Positions 18,199 to 26,152 are shown, counted from the first letter of the stretch. The stretch is 64,000 nucleotides of DNA from Agrobacterium larrymoorei (GCF_005145045.1 NZ_CP039691.1:818001-882000); one strand, 5' to 3'. Notes: generated by a model from the sequence alone, not told the origin. Numbers and translations are program-made.

Positions 18199-18666
18199 AT
18201 GCCAACAATAGCAGAGCATGAATTATCGCTGAGCCGCATCGTTCAGGCTTCACCCGAAAAGATGTTTCGCGCCTGGACGGACCCGGATTTACTTGTCAGC
18301 TGGTGGGCGCCGCTGCCCTATACAACGTCGGATGCCGTCATAGACTTGCGACCGGGTGGCGCTTTCAACACCATCATGCATGCGCCGACCGGCGAAATCT
18401 ACGAAAACCTCGGCGTGTTTCTGGATGTCGTCCCCAACCAGCGCATCGTTTTTACGGATGCCTTTACCGAAGGCTGGGCACCGGCGGAGCGCCCTTTCAT
18501 GACCGGCTACATTACCTTCGAGGACGCCGGAAACGGCGCAACGAAATACACCGCCCGCGCCCTGCACTGGAACGCCGACGACAAGAAAATTCACGAGGAT
18601 ATGGGCTTTGAAGAAGGCTGGAACGCTGCTGCGGAGCAGCTTGAGGCGCTTCTTCAGCGGATGTGA
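18199..18666 (+). CDS. SRPBCC (AHSA1-like) domain protein
   Basis: A 155-residue protein that is one START/Bet v1-like SRPBCC domain. LSRIVQASPEKMFRAWTDPDLLVSWWAP is the usual opening of the Aha1-type subfamily, followed by RPGGAFNTIM and a C-terminal amphipathic helix GFEEGWNAAAEQLEALL. These proteins bind hydrophobic ligands in a deep cavity; no ligand can be named. GGGGAGG lies 8 bases before the ATG. It follows glpK in the same direction by 66 bases, but no functional link is evident. Confidence 0.8.
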   Translation: MPTIAEHELSLSRIVQASPEKMFRAWTDPDLLVSWWAPLPYTTSDAVIDLRPGGAFNTIMHAPTGEIYENLGVFLDVVPNQRIVFTDAFTEGWAPAERPFMTGYITFEDAGNGATKYTARALHWNADDKKIHEDMGFEEGWNAAAEQLEALLQRM

Positions 18667-18857
18667 TGTTGCTCCTAAATCCGGCGTTCATCCCTGTCCC
18701 GTTGATGTTAACCAGCGTTCCTGCAAAATTCCCACGTCGGGTACCTCAACGGCAGCACCATCTCGATGTCATCCTCGGACTGCCCCACTGCTGCTCGGTT
18801 AATGATGTGCTGTGCTCTCGCCGCTGGTATTTGGGGCAAGAGATTGGATACATCCAC

Positions 18858-18994
18858 TTCCGTCATCCCGGACTTGATCCGGGATCCAGCCAGACCAAGT
18901 CTTTGGTCTGAAATACTTTTTGACGCGCAGACGCGCGTCTGCTGGACCCCGCATCAAGTGCGGGGTGACGGGTGGGGGAGCTGTTCTCGCCCCC
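18858..18994. repeat. RIME-like mosaic repeat, copy 1
   Basis: A modular palindromic element. It opens with a CGTCATCCCGGACTTGATCC hairpin, continues with AAGTCTTTGGTCTGA and GACGCGCAGACGCGCGTC hairpins, and ends with CCCCGCATCAAGTGCGGGG and a GTGGGGGAGCTGTTCTCGCC tail. The same modules recur at 22573, 37811 and 55971, some in the opposite orientation. The organisation fits the Rhizobium-specific intergenic mosaic elements known from the family. Confidence 0.8.
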
Positions 18995-19007
18995 AACACC
19001 TACTCAG

Positions 19008-19028
19008 TTTAAACCGGACAGCAGTGGG
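19008..19028. repeat. Solo IS4-type terminal sequence
   Basis: TTTAAACCGGACAGCAGTGGG is identical to the right end of the complete IS4-family element (29920-29939 region), but no transposase or opposite end is nearby. It looks like a relic of a deleted copy. Confidence 0.65.
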
Positions 19029-19172
19029 TTTGGCGATGGCGTCGACGCCGGTATGCGCAATGGTTTTACGCCGCCGCCCATCGATAAATTCGAACCGTCC
19101 GTTTCAGATTTTCGGTTTGCTTCCGCCTGGCCGCATGCCTATCTCAAAACGACATGAAATCGAGGAGCGGGC

Positions 19173-20234
19173 ATGGAACTTGGTCTTTACACATTCGCAG
19201 ATGTCGATCCCAATCCGGCTGATGGCCGTGGGCCGGAAGGTGCGCGCCGTCTGAAAAATCTGCTGGAGGAAATCGAGCTTGCCGATCAGGTGGGGCTTGA
19301 TGTGTTCGGCCTTGGCGAACATCACCGGCCTGATTACGTGGTCTCCTCGCCCTCCACCGTTCTTGCCGCCGCGGCTTTAAAGACCAGGAATATACGCCTG
19401 TCCAGCGCTGTTTCGGTCCTGAGTTCGGATGACCCGATCCGCGTGTTCCAGCAATTCTCAACGGTGGACCTTCTGTCCAACGGGCGTGCGGAAATCATGG
19501 CCGGGCGCGGCTCCTTCATCGAATCCTATCCGCTGTTCGGCTATAATCTCGAAGATTACGACGAACTCTTCGCCGAAAAGCTCGATCTTCTTCTGGCGCT
19601 TCGTGAAAGCGAGATCGTCACATGGTCCGGCACCAAGCATCCGCCCATCAATGGCCGGGGTGTTTATCCGCGTCCGCTTCAGAACGAGCTGCCGGTCTGG
19701 ATTGCCGTTGGCGGCACGCCGCAGTCGGTGGCGCGAGCCGGTGCAATGGGCCTGCCGGTGGCGCTTGCCATCATCGGCGGCGAGTATCGCCGCTTCGCTC
19801 CGCTTTTCGATCTTTACCGCGAGGCAGCCCGCCGCGCCGGTCAGCCGCCGGAAAAGCAGAAGACCAGCATCAACGTCCATGGTTTCATCGCCGATACGAC
19901 CGACAAGGCCGCCGATCAGTTCTATGGTCCGCAGGCGGAGGTGATGAACCGCATCGGTCGCGAACGTGGCTGGGGGCCGACGAACCGCGCGCATTTCGAT
20001 GCGGCACGCGGGCCGGAGGGCAATCTCTTCCTTGGCGAACCGGAACTGGTGGCGGAAAAGATCATCAAGGCGCATGGCGTTTTTAAAAATGATCGCTTCC
20101 TGCTGCAAATGGCCATCGGGCTTATGCCGCACGACCAGATCATGCGCGGGATCGAACTTTACGGCACTAAAGTCGCCCCGATTGTCAGAAAAGAATTGAC
20201 TGGCAGTGCCGATAGGGTGAAAGCGACGGCTTGA
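19173..20234 (+). CDS. LLM-class flavin-dependent oxidoreductase
   Basis: A 353-residue luciferase-like monooxygenase with a TIM barrel. [65 protein letters not shown] and [17 protein letters not shown] are the flavin and substrate pocket segments of this family. It uses reduced FMN delivered by a separate reductase to oxidise an unknown organic substrate. GAGGAGCGGGC precedes the ATG. The methionine aminopeptidase gene follows after 45 bases in the same direction. Confidence 0.85.
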   Translation: MELGLYTFADVDPNPADGRGPEGARRLKNLLEEIELADQVGLDVFGLGEHHRPDYVVSSPSTVLAAAALKTRNIRLSSAVSVLSSDDPIRVFQQFSTVDLLSNGRAEIMAGRGSFIESYPLFGYNLEDYDELFAEKLDLLLALRESEIVTWSGTKHPPINGRGVYPRPLQNELPVWIAVGGTPQSVARAGAMGLPVALAIIGGEYRRFAPLFDLYREAARRAGQPPEKQKTSINVHGFIADTTDKAADQFYGPQAEVMNRIGRERGWGPTNRAHFDAARGPEGNLFLGEPELVAEKIIKAHGVFKNDRFLLQMAIGLMPHDQIMRGIELYGTKVAPIVRKELTGSADRVKATA

Positions 20235-20279
20235 TTGCCGGGCTTTATTTTCGCCCGTTGCCGAAGACATGGACATAAA

Positions 20280-21032
20280 ATGGTTATCTCGACGGAAGAA
20301 GAACTCAACAAGCTCAAGGATATCGGCCGGATCTGCGCTGTTGCCATGCAGACCATGGCCGATGCTCTGGAGCCGGGGATCACGACTGCCGAGCTGGACG
20401 ATATCGGTCGCAAGGTGCTGGAAGGCAATGGCGCGCAGTCTGCGCCTGAATTCTGTTACCAGTTTCCGGGTGCCACCTGCATCAGCGTCAATGAGGAAGT
20501 GGCGCACGGCATTCCCGGCCCACGTATCATCAAGGCGGGCGATCTCGTCAATATCGATGTCTCCGCCGTAAAAGACGGTTTCTTCGGCGATACCGGCTCC
20601 TCCTTCGCCGTGCCGCCGGTGAAAAAGGAAATCGAGCGTCTTTGCCGCGATGGCAAGCGCGCCATGTGGACGGGTCTTCAGCAGGTGAAAGCGGGGCGAC
20701 CCCTTGCCGATATCGGCAATTCCATCGGCGCATTTGCCAAGAAGAACCGCTACACGCTCATCACCAATCTCGCCAGCCACGGCATCGGGCGCTCGCTCCA
20801 TGAAGAGCCGAAGGAGCTGGCCACCTGGCCGGACAAGGACGAAACCCGCATCATGACCGACGGCATGGTCTTCACCGTCGAGCCGTTTCTCTCCATGGGT
20901 GCATACTGGGCCGAAGACGGCGATGACGATCCCTGGACCCTTTTCAGCGACCCGAGCGCGCCGACCGTGCAGTTCGAACATACGGTCGTGGCCACGAAGA
21001 ACGGGCCATTGATACTCACGCTTGCCGAGTAA
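20280..21032 (+). CDS. map: Methionine aminopeptidase, type I
   Basis: A 250-residue pita-bread-fold peptidase that removes N-terminal methionine. The five metal ligands are all visible: Asp in NIDVSAVKDG, Asp in FFGDTGSS, His in ASHGIGRSLHEEP, Glu in FTVEPFLS and Glu in FEHTVV. The usual (G/C)HGIG context is ASHGIG here, and the sequence looks like a second paralogue, not the housekeeping copy. The ATG at 20280 gives the normal start MVISTEEELNKL; the frame from 20235 adds an unconserved arginine-rich leader. Confidence 0.88.
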   Translation: MVISTEEELNKLKDIGRICAVAMQTMADALEPGITTAELDDIGRKVLEGNGAQSAPEFCYQFPGATCISVNEEVAHGIPGPRIIKAGDLVNIDVSAVKDGFFGDTGSSFAVPPVKKEIERLCRDGKRAMWTGLQQVKAGRPLADIGNSIGAFAKKNRYTLITNLASHGIGRSLHEEPKELATWPDKDETRIMTDGMVFTVEPFLSMGAYWAEDGDDDPWTLFSDPSAPTVQFEHTVVATKNGPLILTLAE

Positions 21033-21219
21033 ATTTCTGCCGCTTGCAGGCTGCGCGTAAGTAAAGATTTGGTAATGTAGCGCCTCAAAGCGGCTAATCT
21101 GCCTTACATCTTCGTAACTTGGCGTTTGCCGCGTTGCCGTGCACAAATTTCTGGCCTAATTTCCCCCCAAAGTGCTTCGCCAATAATGGCTGATCCCCAA
21201 ACTCGCGAGAGTTCGAAAC

Positions 21220-22491
21220 GTGTTTCATTCCTTCTTCCCAAAACCCAAACTGTTTTTCACGTCTGCAATCGTTTGGGCGTTCGTTGCGATCCTCGGCTGG
21301 TACTTCATCGTTGATCCCTGGGGGCAGTCGCTGGGGTATGTCATGCCCGAGCAGGAGCCTTACGATCTCACCTACTTCCTCGTTCCGGCAAACGTCTTTT
21401 TCTACGCCTATCTTGCCCTTTGCCTTGGTGCTTTTGGTCTGTTCTGGACGATTGTAGCGCGCGAACATCCGTGGAAATACTGGTCTGTATGGGGTTCGCT
21501 GCTGATCATTGCCGTCACCTATTTCGGTGTTCAGGTCACGGTCGTCATCAACAATTTCCGCCGCCCGTTTGGTGATCTTTTGCAAAATGCCTTGAGCAAA
21601 CAGCCGGGCATCACGACTTGGGATTTTTACAGCCTTCAGATCGTCTTCGCGAAGCTCGTTTTCTTCAGCATGGCCGTGTCGATCCTGACCGACTTCTTCA
21701 CCAGCCACTATATTTTCCGCTGGCGCACGGCGATGAACGATTTCTACATGTCGAAGTGGGAGAAGCTGCGCCACATCGAAGGCGCTTCGCAGCGTGTCCA
21801 AGAAGACACGATGCGCTTCTCCGCCACGCTCGAAGGCCTCGGCATCACGCTCATCAATTCGGTCATGACGCTGGTGGTGTTCCTGCCGATCCTCTTTGGC
21901 CTTTCCAGCTATGTCAGCGAGCTACCAATCATCGGTGAAGTGCCGCACGCACTCTTCTGGCTTGCTATTCTCTGGTCCGCTTTCGGTACTGTTTTGCTGG
22001 CCACGGTGGGCATCAAACTGCCGGGACTTAACTTCCGCAACCAGCGCGTCGAGGCTGCCTACCGAAAAGAACTTGTCTACGGTGAAGATCACGCGGACAG
22101 AGCCGATCCGATTACGGTCAAGCAGCTGTTTTCGAACGTGCGGAAGAACTATTTCCGGATGTATTGGCATTACCTGTACTTCAACGTCGCCAGATATTTC
22201 TACATTCAGGCCGATGCCGTGTTCCTGCTTCTCATGCTGGTTCCCACCATCGTTGCAGGTAAGATTACCTACGGTATCTACCAGCAGATCGCGACAGCTT
22301 TCGGTCAGGTCAGCAACTCGTTCCAGTACTTGGTGAACTCGTGGACCACCATTATCGAGCTCCTTTCCATCCATAAACGCCTCAAAGCCTTCGAAGCGGC
22401 TATTGACGACAAGCCGCTACCGGAAATCGATCAGCGCTATCTAAAGCGTGAGGCGGAAGATGGTGAGCTGGCGGCGAACAAACCGACGTAA
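21220..22491 (+). CDS. bacA: SbmA/BacA-family peptide transporter
   Basis: A 423-residue inner-membrane protein with seven or so hydrophobic helices and no ATPase domain. It starts MFHSFFPKPKLFF from a GTG, very like BacA of Sinorhizobium and Brucella. Conserved blocks include WRTAMNDFYMSKWEKLRHIEGASQRVQEDTMRF, FNVARYFYIQADAVFLLLMLVPTIVAGKITYG and QVSNSFQYLVNSWTTIIEL. The family imports peptides such as bleomycin-type and proline-rich antimicrobials using the proton gradient. In symbionts it protects against host NCR peptides, and it affects lipid A acylation. It appears to be transcribed alone. Confidence 0.92.
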   Translation: MFHSFFPKPKLFFTSAIVWAFVAILGWYFIVDPWGQSLGYVMPEQEPYDLTYFLVPANVFFYAYLALCLGAFGLFWTIVAREHPWKYWSVWGSLLIIAVTYFGVQVTVVINNFRRPFGDLLQNALSKQPGITTWDFYSLQIVFAKLVFFSMAVSILTDFFTSHYIFRWRTAMNDFYMSKWEKLRHIEGASQRVQEDTMRFSATLEGLGITLINSVMTLVVFLPILFGLSSYVSELPIIGEVPHALFWLAILWSAFGTVLLATVGIKLPGLNFRNQRVEAAYRKELVYGEDHADRADPITVKQLFSNVRKNYFRMYWHYLYFNVARYFYIQADAVFLLLMLVPTIVAGKITYGIYQQIATAFGQVSNSFQYLVNSWTTIIELLSIHKRLKAFEAAIDDKPLPEIDQRYLKREAEDGELAANKPT

Positions 22492-22572
22492 GTCTGGTTA
22501 GAACGCGTTCCATACCTACCGTCACCCCGGCCTTGAGCCACTGCTTTCCGGTGTAAACTACGTGGGTAGTTT

Positions 22573-22715
22573 GGGGCGAGAACAGTTCCCCCACCCGTCA
22601 CCCCGCACTTGATGCGGGGTCCAGCCGACGCGCGTCTGCGCGTCGAAAAAGTCTTTCAGACCAAGGACTTGGTCTGACTGGATACCGGGTCAAGCCCGGT
22701 ATGACGGAAGTGGGG
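22573..22715. repeat. RIME-like mosaic repeat, copy 2
   Basis: It opens with GGGGCGAGAACAGTTCCCCC and a CCCCGCACTTGATGCGGGG hairpin, continues with GACGCGCGTCTGCGCGTC and the AGACCAAGGACTTGGTCT hairpin, and ends with ACCGGGTCAAGCCCGGT. It is in the opposite orientation to copy 1. Confidence 0.8.
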
Positions 22716-22819
22716 TTGCCACCGTCGCCACCATACAGCGAACGCGGTTGAAGCGTGTCTCAATCGGATTTGAAGGATGGAATTTGCAATGCATTCAAAG
22801 CCTTGCCTCGCATCCGCAC

Positions 22820-22916
22820 ATTTAAACCGGACAGCAGGGGGCTGACCCGAGGATCCATCCACGTCAACGAAATCAAACGGTTGTGGATCCTCGGGTCAAG
22901 CCCACTGCTGTCCGGT
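22820..22916. repeat. Nested palindrome flanked by two IS4-type ends
   Basis: The inner part (22838-22902) is the two-hairpin palindrome with GACCCGAGGATCCA and TGGATCCTCGGGTC arms. On its left is ATTTAAACCGGACAGCAG (22820-22837) and on its right ACTGCTGTCCGGTT (22903-22916). Both are IS4-type ends pointing away from the palindrome and both abut its hairpin loops. It reads as the scar of two former IS4 insertions in one repeat. Confidence 0.7.
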
Positions 22917-23040
22917 TAAGATTTTCGGAATAGCCTTAAGCTATTGATCCGGCTTCATTTTGGATGTTTTTATGCGATTTGAACATCGTTATTAGAGAAC
23001 GATATTTGCCGGGGGGCGTTGAGCGTCGCAAAACCCACCT

Positions 23041-23131
23041 CCGTCATCCTCGGGCTTGTCCCGAGGATCTGCAACCGATTGATTTTGTTGACGTTGGCAG
23101 ATCCTCGGCACAAGGCCGAGGATGACGGTTG
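23041..23131. repeat. Nested palindromic repeat, intact copy
   Basis: A 91-base element. Its outer arms are CCGTCATCCTCGG and CCGAGGATGACGG. Each end folds as a hairpin (CCTCGGG, 5-base loop, CCCGAGG on the left), with a variable centre of about 35 bases. The right arm contains CCGAGGATGACG (23118-23129), the sequence occupied by the IS110 element in the next copy. Confidence 0.85.
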
Positions 23132-23189
23132 CGGGTGGATTTACCGTCTCTCCTCAAGCCTCTGGCTTTGCATAAAAGGCTCAGGAATC

Positions 23190-23207
23190 TAACCGGACAA
23201 TAGTGGG
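23190..23207. repeat. Degenerate IS4-type end beside the IS110 element
   Basis: TAACCGGACAATAGTGGG differs from the IS4 end TAAACCGGACAGCAGTGGG at a few positions. It abuts GGGTCAAGCCC, the loop sequence used as an IS4 target duplication in this window. The same repeat copy was therefore probably hit by an IS4 element before or after the IS110 insertion. Confidence 0.6.
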
Positions 23208-23239
23208 TCAAGCCCGAGGATTGTTTGTTGAAATCGGTC

Positions 23240-23245
23240 TATTGT
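23240..23245 (+). promoter_or_regulatory. Predicted -10 box of the IS110 circle-junction promoter
   Basis: TATTGT here would pair with a -35 box TTGATT formed only when the right end (TT), the core (GAT) and the first left-end base (T) are joined in the excised circle. The spacing is then exactly 17 bases. In the integrated element the -35 position reads AGGATT. The predicted start, 7 bases downstream, is 23252, the first base of the bridge RNA 5' stem. This is inference from sequence. Confidence 0.55.
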
Positions 23246-23251
23246 TGATGC

Positions 23252-23405
23252 GGGACTGCGGGCTCAAACCCCGCAGTCCCGGCGACAGGCGACCGTCCGA
23301 GGATTGGGACCACACCCCACGTCATCAAGGCTCCCTGCCGCCTTTTGCTTCACCGCTTGGAGAGTTGATTGGGCATTTGAACGCCCGCAAACAATCCGAA
23401 GCCTG
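23252..23405 (+). ncRNA. Predicted bridge RNA of the IS110 element
   Basis: Read from 5' to 3'. A perfect 11-bp hairpin has arms GGGACTGCGGG (23252-23262) and CCCGCAGTCCC (23270-23280). A target loop is closed by GGCGACAGG (23281-23289) and CCTGCCGCC (23334-23342). The left guide CCGAGGAT (23297-23304) equals the left target strand and the right guide CGTCATC (23320-23326) complements GATGACG. A donor loop is closed by GCTTC and GAAGC (23347-23351, 23398-23402). The left guide AGAGTTGATTG (23361-23371) equals the circle junction and the right guide CAAACAATC (23388-23396) complements the left end GATTGTTTG. All four guides include the GAT core. Order and logic match the known IS621 bridge RNA. 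Ends are approximate. Confidence 0.85.
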
Positions 23406-23422
23406 CAAAGGATAGCAGGATC

Positions 23423-24361
23423 ATGGACGTTTTGCACACCGCACCCCGTCGATGCTTCGGCATCGATGTCGCCAAAGATAATCTTGTCGTCAGTGACGGC
23501 GGACTTTCCTTTGCCGTCACCAACGATCGCCGCAGCATTCGAATGTTTCTGAAACAGAAGCAGCCCGATTTCGTCATCTGCGAGGCAACCGGCGGCTATG
23601 AACTCCTCCTCCTGGAAGAGTGCCTCAAGGCAGGTCTTGCCTGTCACCGCGCCGACATCATGAAGCTGAAGGCCTATATCCGATCCATGGGTACGCTGGG
23701 CAAGAGCGATGCCATCGATGCCAGGCACATGGCAGCCTATGGCCAAGAACGGTGGCAAAGCCTGCCGCTATGGCAGGCGCCAGACCCCGATGAGGCGCAA
23801 TTACAGGCGCTGGTGCGCCGCCGCGCCGATCTCGTGGCACTCAGGGTTACCGAGCATAACCGTTCGAAAGCAGTCGGCGCCAAGGCAGTCGCCCTGTCGT
23901 ACAAGGCTATGCTGAGCGCCATACAGCGCCAGATCGACGGGATCGAAAGGCAAATCTCCGCCCTCATCGCCAAGAGCGCGAGACTTCGTCGGCGCATCCA
24001 AATCTGCACGACCGTCAGCGGCGTCGGGCTCCTCAGCGCCGCAAGCCTCCTTGCTCTTATTCCAGAGCTCGGCACTCTGGATCGCCGTCAGGCGGCTGCC
24101 CTGGCGGGAACGGCACCCCATCCAAGCGAGAGCGGAAGCACGAGAGGCCGACGACGACAACGCGGCGGACGGCCCCAGGTCAAGAAGACCCTTTTCATGC
24201 CCGCAATGTGCGCAGCACAGGGAAAAGGCCAATTCGCATCCTTCTACAGACGCCTGATCGAAAACAGAAAGCCACCCATTGTCGCTATCGCCGCAACAAT
24301 GAGAAAGATCGTCATAACCGTCAATGCAAGGCTCAGAGACGATCAAATCCAACAGAGTTGA
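23423..24361 (+). CDS. IS110-family RNA-guided recombinase (transposase)
   Basis: A 312-residue DEDD transposase. The N-terminal RuvC-like domain has Asp in CFGIDVAKDN (about residue 15), Glu in CEATGGYE (about 54 and 60) and the Asp pair in GKSDAIDAR (96 and 99). A central coiled region follows, then the C-terminal Tnp domain with GVGLLSAASLLALIPELG and APHPSESGSTRGRR, which should hold the catalytic serine. This family recombines DNA with the help of a bridge RNA, here encoded just upstream. The ATG at 23423 has AGGAT before it. The TGA stop (24359-24361) straddles the element end: the last T belongs to the element and GA to the shared core. Confidence 0.92.
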   Translation: MDVLHTAPRRCFGIDVAKDNLVVSDGGLSFAVTNDRRSIRMFLKQKQPDFVICEATGGYELLLLEECLKAGLACHRADIMKLKAYIRSMGTLGKSDAIDARHMAAYGQERWQSLPLWQAPDPDEAQLQALVRRRADLVALRVTEHNRSKAVGAKAVALSYKAMLSAIQRQIDGIERQISALIAKSARLRRRIQICTTVSGVGLLSAASLLALIPELGTLDRRQAAALAGTAPHPSESGSTRGRRRQRGGRPQVKKTLFMPAMCAAQGKGQFASFYRRLIENRKPPIVAIAATMRKIVITVNARLRDDQIQQS

Positions 24362-24437
24362 TGACGCCGAGGGTGTGGAACCATTAAGTCTTCGACGCGG
24401 GGAAGTGTGCAATGACGCTCCTGCAAAACCGACGGGA

Positions 24438-25430
24438 TCACCCCTCAGACTTTTCCTTCCGCCGCGCGTCGATCATCGGCATCGCCTCTTCATAACTCAC
24501 GCAGGCAACGTCGTCCTTCCTGCAAACCTCGCGCAAAAGGCGCTCATAGGCGTTCCAGTAAGCGCCGCCATTCATCTTCACGAAGTGGAAGCCGAGCTGA
24601 AGGGGGATGCGGTCGCCGTTATATTGCTTGTCGAAGGCGGCGCGGAAGGCGGTGTAGGCGCGGTCTTCGAATTCGGCGGATTTCGCGGGCGTTTCGATTG
24701 CCATGGAATGGCGCACGAAGAGGTTATAGTCCATCGCGATGATGGGGCGGTTGTTCGGGCCTTCAGGGATGAGCGGCAGGCCGAAATATTCGATGCCGTC
24801 TTTCCGCACCGGCCATGCCGGGCCCTTGGTGATGCTGGTCGCATCGAAGATGAAGCCGTGTTTTTTCTGCGCCTTGGTCAGCGCTTCGCCCTGAGACAGA
24901 TAGGGCGCGCGGAAGCCGTTGATGCCATGAACGAAATCCCGCCAGCCCTGCGGCTCCTCATCCTTCTTGCCGATGGCGGCCCAGGCGTTTTCCATCGTGC
25001 TGGTGAAGGTGGTGAACTCTGCGTCCCACTGGTCCGCCGTCCAGTTGCCACCATCGAAATGGCCGCAGGTGTGGTTGGCAATTTCGTGACCTTCCTGGCT
25101 CGCATCCCAGATGTTGCGCAGGCGCGTTTCCACCTCGTCGATGGATTGCCCGAAGCCGACATTGGAACGGCCTGCCTTCTGTCCCGGCCCCTGATAGCTC
25201 TTGGAGCTGGTCTTGCGGTCCATCACAAGAGTACAGGCCAGAAAATAGGTGAAATGCGCGCCCACTTCCTTCGCAGTTGCGCGGCTGCGCGCCCAAAGGG
25301 CGTTGTCGCCCGCGCCATCGAAGGAAACCAGCACCAGTTGCTTCGGCTTTTCCGCAACCTCAGCCGTTTGCCCAAACGCCGCCGTGGCGGTGGCAAGAGA
25401 GAGGGACAGAAGGGCAAGCGAACGCAACAT
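24438..25430 (-). CDS. Secreted polysaccharide deacetylase-like protein
   Basis: A 330-residue exported protein (signal peptide MLRSLALLSLSLATATAAFGQ). It resembles the NodB-homology carbohydrate esterase 4 fold. SFDGAGDN takes the place of the usual TFDDG motif 1, and HEIANHTCGHFDGG holds the zinc-binding HxxxH of motif 2. NGFRAPYLSQG is motif 3 with the expected R-x-P. Because the first motif has SFDGA instead of TFDDG, the catalytic base may be altered, so activity is uncertain. The ATG at 25430 is chosen because it starts the signal peptide. The gene lies just right of the IS110 element. Confidence 0.75.
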   Translation of the reverse strand: MLRSLALLSLSLATATAAFGQTAEVAEKPKQLVLVSFDGAGDNALWARSRATAKEVGAHFTYFLACTLVMDRKTSSKSYQGPGQKAGRSNVGFGQSIDEVETRLRNIWDASQEGHEIANHTCGHFDGGNWTADQWDAEFTTFTSTMENAWAAIGKKDEEPQGWRDFVHGINGFRAPYLSQGEALTKAQKKHGFIFDATSITKGPAWPVRKDGIEYFGLPLIPEGPNNRPIIAMDYNLFVRHSMAIETPAKSAEFEDRAYTAFRAAFDKQYNGDRIPLQLGFHFVKMNGGAYWNAYERLLREVCRKDDVACVSYEEAMPMIDARRKEKSEG

Positions 25431-25567
25431 TGGGAACCACGCATGGAGTTTGGATGCGGCCTTTTGCCCCTCGATTAAGGCGAAGCTTTGATTTGACTGG
25501 CATTTTCCGCGTTTTCGCCATAATTCCTTTAGGTGATCCGTTTTCGCCACCCGACCCGGGAGCCGCC

Positions 25568-26152
25568 ATGTTTCTGCTCGTTATCAGTCTGATCCTGTTT
25601 TTCGCCACCCATTCGCTGCGTCTCATCGCGCCCGGCTTTCGCGCGCGCATGATTGCGGGCATGGGGGAGGGGCCTTTCAAGGGCGTCTATTCGCTCGTCA
25701 GCATCGTCACCATCGCGTTTGTCGCCTATGCCTTCGGTCAGGCGCGACAGGTCACCGGCATGCTTTATTATCCGCCCGTCTGGATGAGCCACATCGCCAT
25801 CACGCTGATGCTGCTGGCGATGATCTGTCTTGCCGCCAGCGTGCTTCCCGCTGGCCATATCGCGACCAAGACCAAGCATCCGCTGGTGCTTTCCCTGAAA
25901 ATCTGGGCTTTTTCGCATCTTCTTGCCAATGGCGAAACCTCGTCCGTCATTCTCTTCGCCTCCTTTCTGGCGTGGGGCGTAGTGATGCGCATTTTCCTCA
26001 AGCGCCGCCAGCGCGTAGGCGAGAATGTGGTTCGTCCCTTCGTTTCGGGTCGCTATGACGTGATCGCCATCGTCATCGGCATTGTGCTGTGGGCCGCCTT
26101 CATCTGGAAGCTGCACGAATGGTTGATCGGCGTTCAGCCGATTGCGATGTAG
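25568..26152 (+). CDS. nnrU: NnrU-family membrane protein
   Basis: A 194-residue protein with about six hydrophobic helices. FFATHSLRLIAPGFRARM, GPFKGVYSLVSIVTIAFVAYAFG, GHIATKTKHPLVLSLKIWAFSHLLANGE and a final VLWAAFIWKLHEWLIG match the NnrU family. NnrU was first linked to denitrification and is related to the 15-cis-zeta-carotene isomerase Z-ISO, a haem b membrane enzyme; the His pair in KHP and SHLLANG fits haem binding. Its role here is not known. Divergent from the deacetylase gene and followed by a strong terminator. Confidence 0.85.
   Translation: MFLLVISLILFFATHSLRLIAPGFRARMIAGMGEGPFKGVYSLVSIVTIAFVAYAFGQARQVTGMLYYPPVWMSHIAITLMLLAMICLAASVLPAGHIATKTKHPLVLSLKIWAFSHLLANGETSSVILFASFLAWGVVMRIFLKRRQRVGENVVRPFVSGRYDVIAIVIGIVLWAAFIWKLHEWLIGVQPIAM

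Larger units (their letters stand above)
18667..19172. other. Repeat-bearing intergenic region
   Basis: About 500 bases without a gene. They contain a degenerate start of a palindromic repeat (18768-18785), a full RIME-like mosaic repeat (18858-18994) and a solo IS4-type end (19008-19028). Short frames through this stretch are products of the repeats. Confidence 0.6.
22492..23218. other. Repeat-packed intergenic region before the IS110 element
   Basis: About 730 bases with no gene. They hold one RIME-like element (22573-22715), a nested palindrome flanked on both sides by IS4-type ends (22820-22916), a second nested palindrome (23041-23131) and another IS4-type end (23190-23207) adjoining the IS110 insertion. 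This is the densest mobile-DNA relic zone in the window. Confidence 0.7.
23219..24362 (+). mobile_element. IS110-family insertion sequence, complete
   Basis: Comparing the flanks with uninterrupted copies of the repeat fixes the boundaries. Left flank ends CCCGAG-GAT and right flank resumes GAT-GACGCCGAGG, while the intact repeat reads CCCGAGGATGACGCC. The shared trinucleotide GAT is present once at each end (23219-23221 and 24360-24362), so the crossover lies within it, as expected for IS110 elements with a short core and no terminal inverted repeats. The element is about 1.14 kb. A non-coding left end of about 200 bases precedes a single recombinase gene, and almost no right end remains: the layout of the IS110 group rather than IS1111. 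Confidence 0.9.

Noticed and set aside
16555..18219. 554-codon minus-strand frame opposite glpK
   Set aside because: A mirror of the high-GC glpK coding pattern. It has no ribosome site or recognisable domain, and glpK is certain.
19458..21146. 562-codon minus-strand frame opposite the LLM and map genes
   Set aside because: It runs across two well-supported genes and their gap, with no domain; a shadow frame.
22492..23131. CRISPR-like array suggested by repeated palindromes
   Set aside because: The repeats are mosaic hairpins of variable spacing with no uniform spacers and no cas genes; they are also scattered across the window.
23219..24362. Assignment of the element to the IS1111 group
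   Set aside because: IS1111 elements carry the non-coding RNA region at the right end and have subterminal inverted repeats. Here the non-coding region is on the left and the gene runs to the right end.
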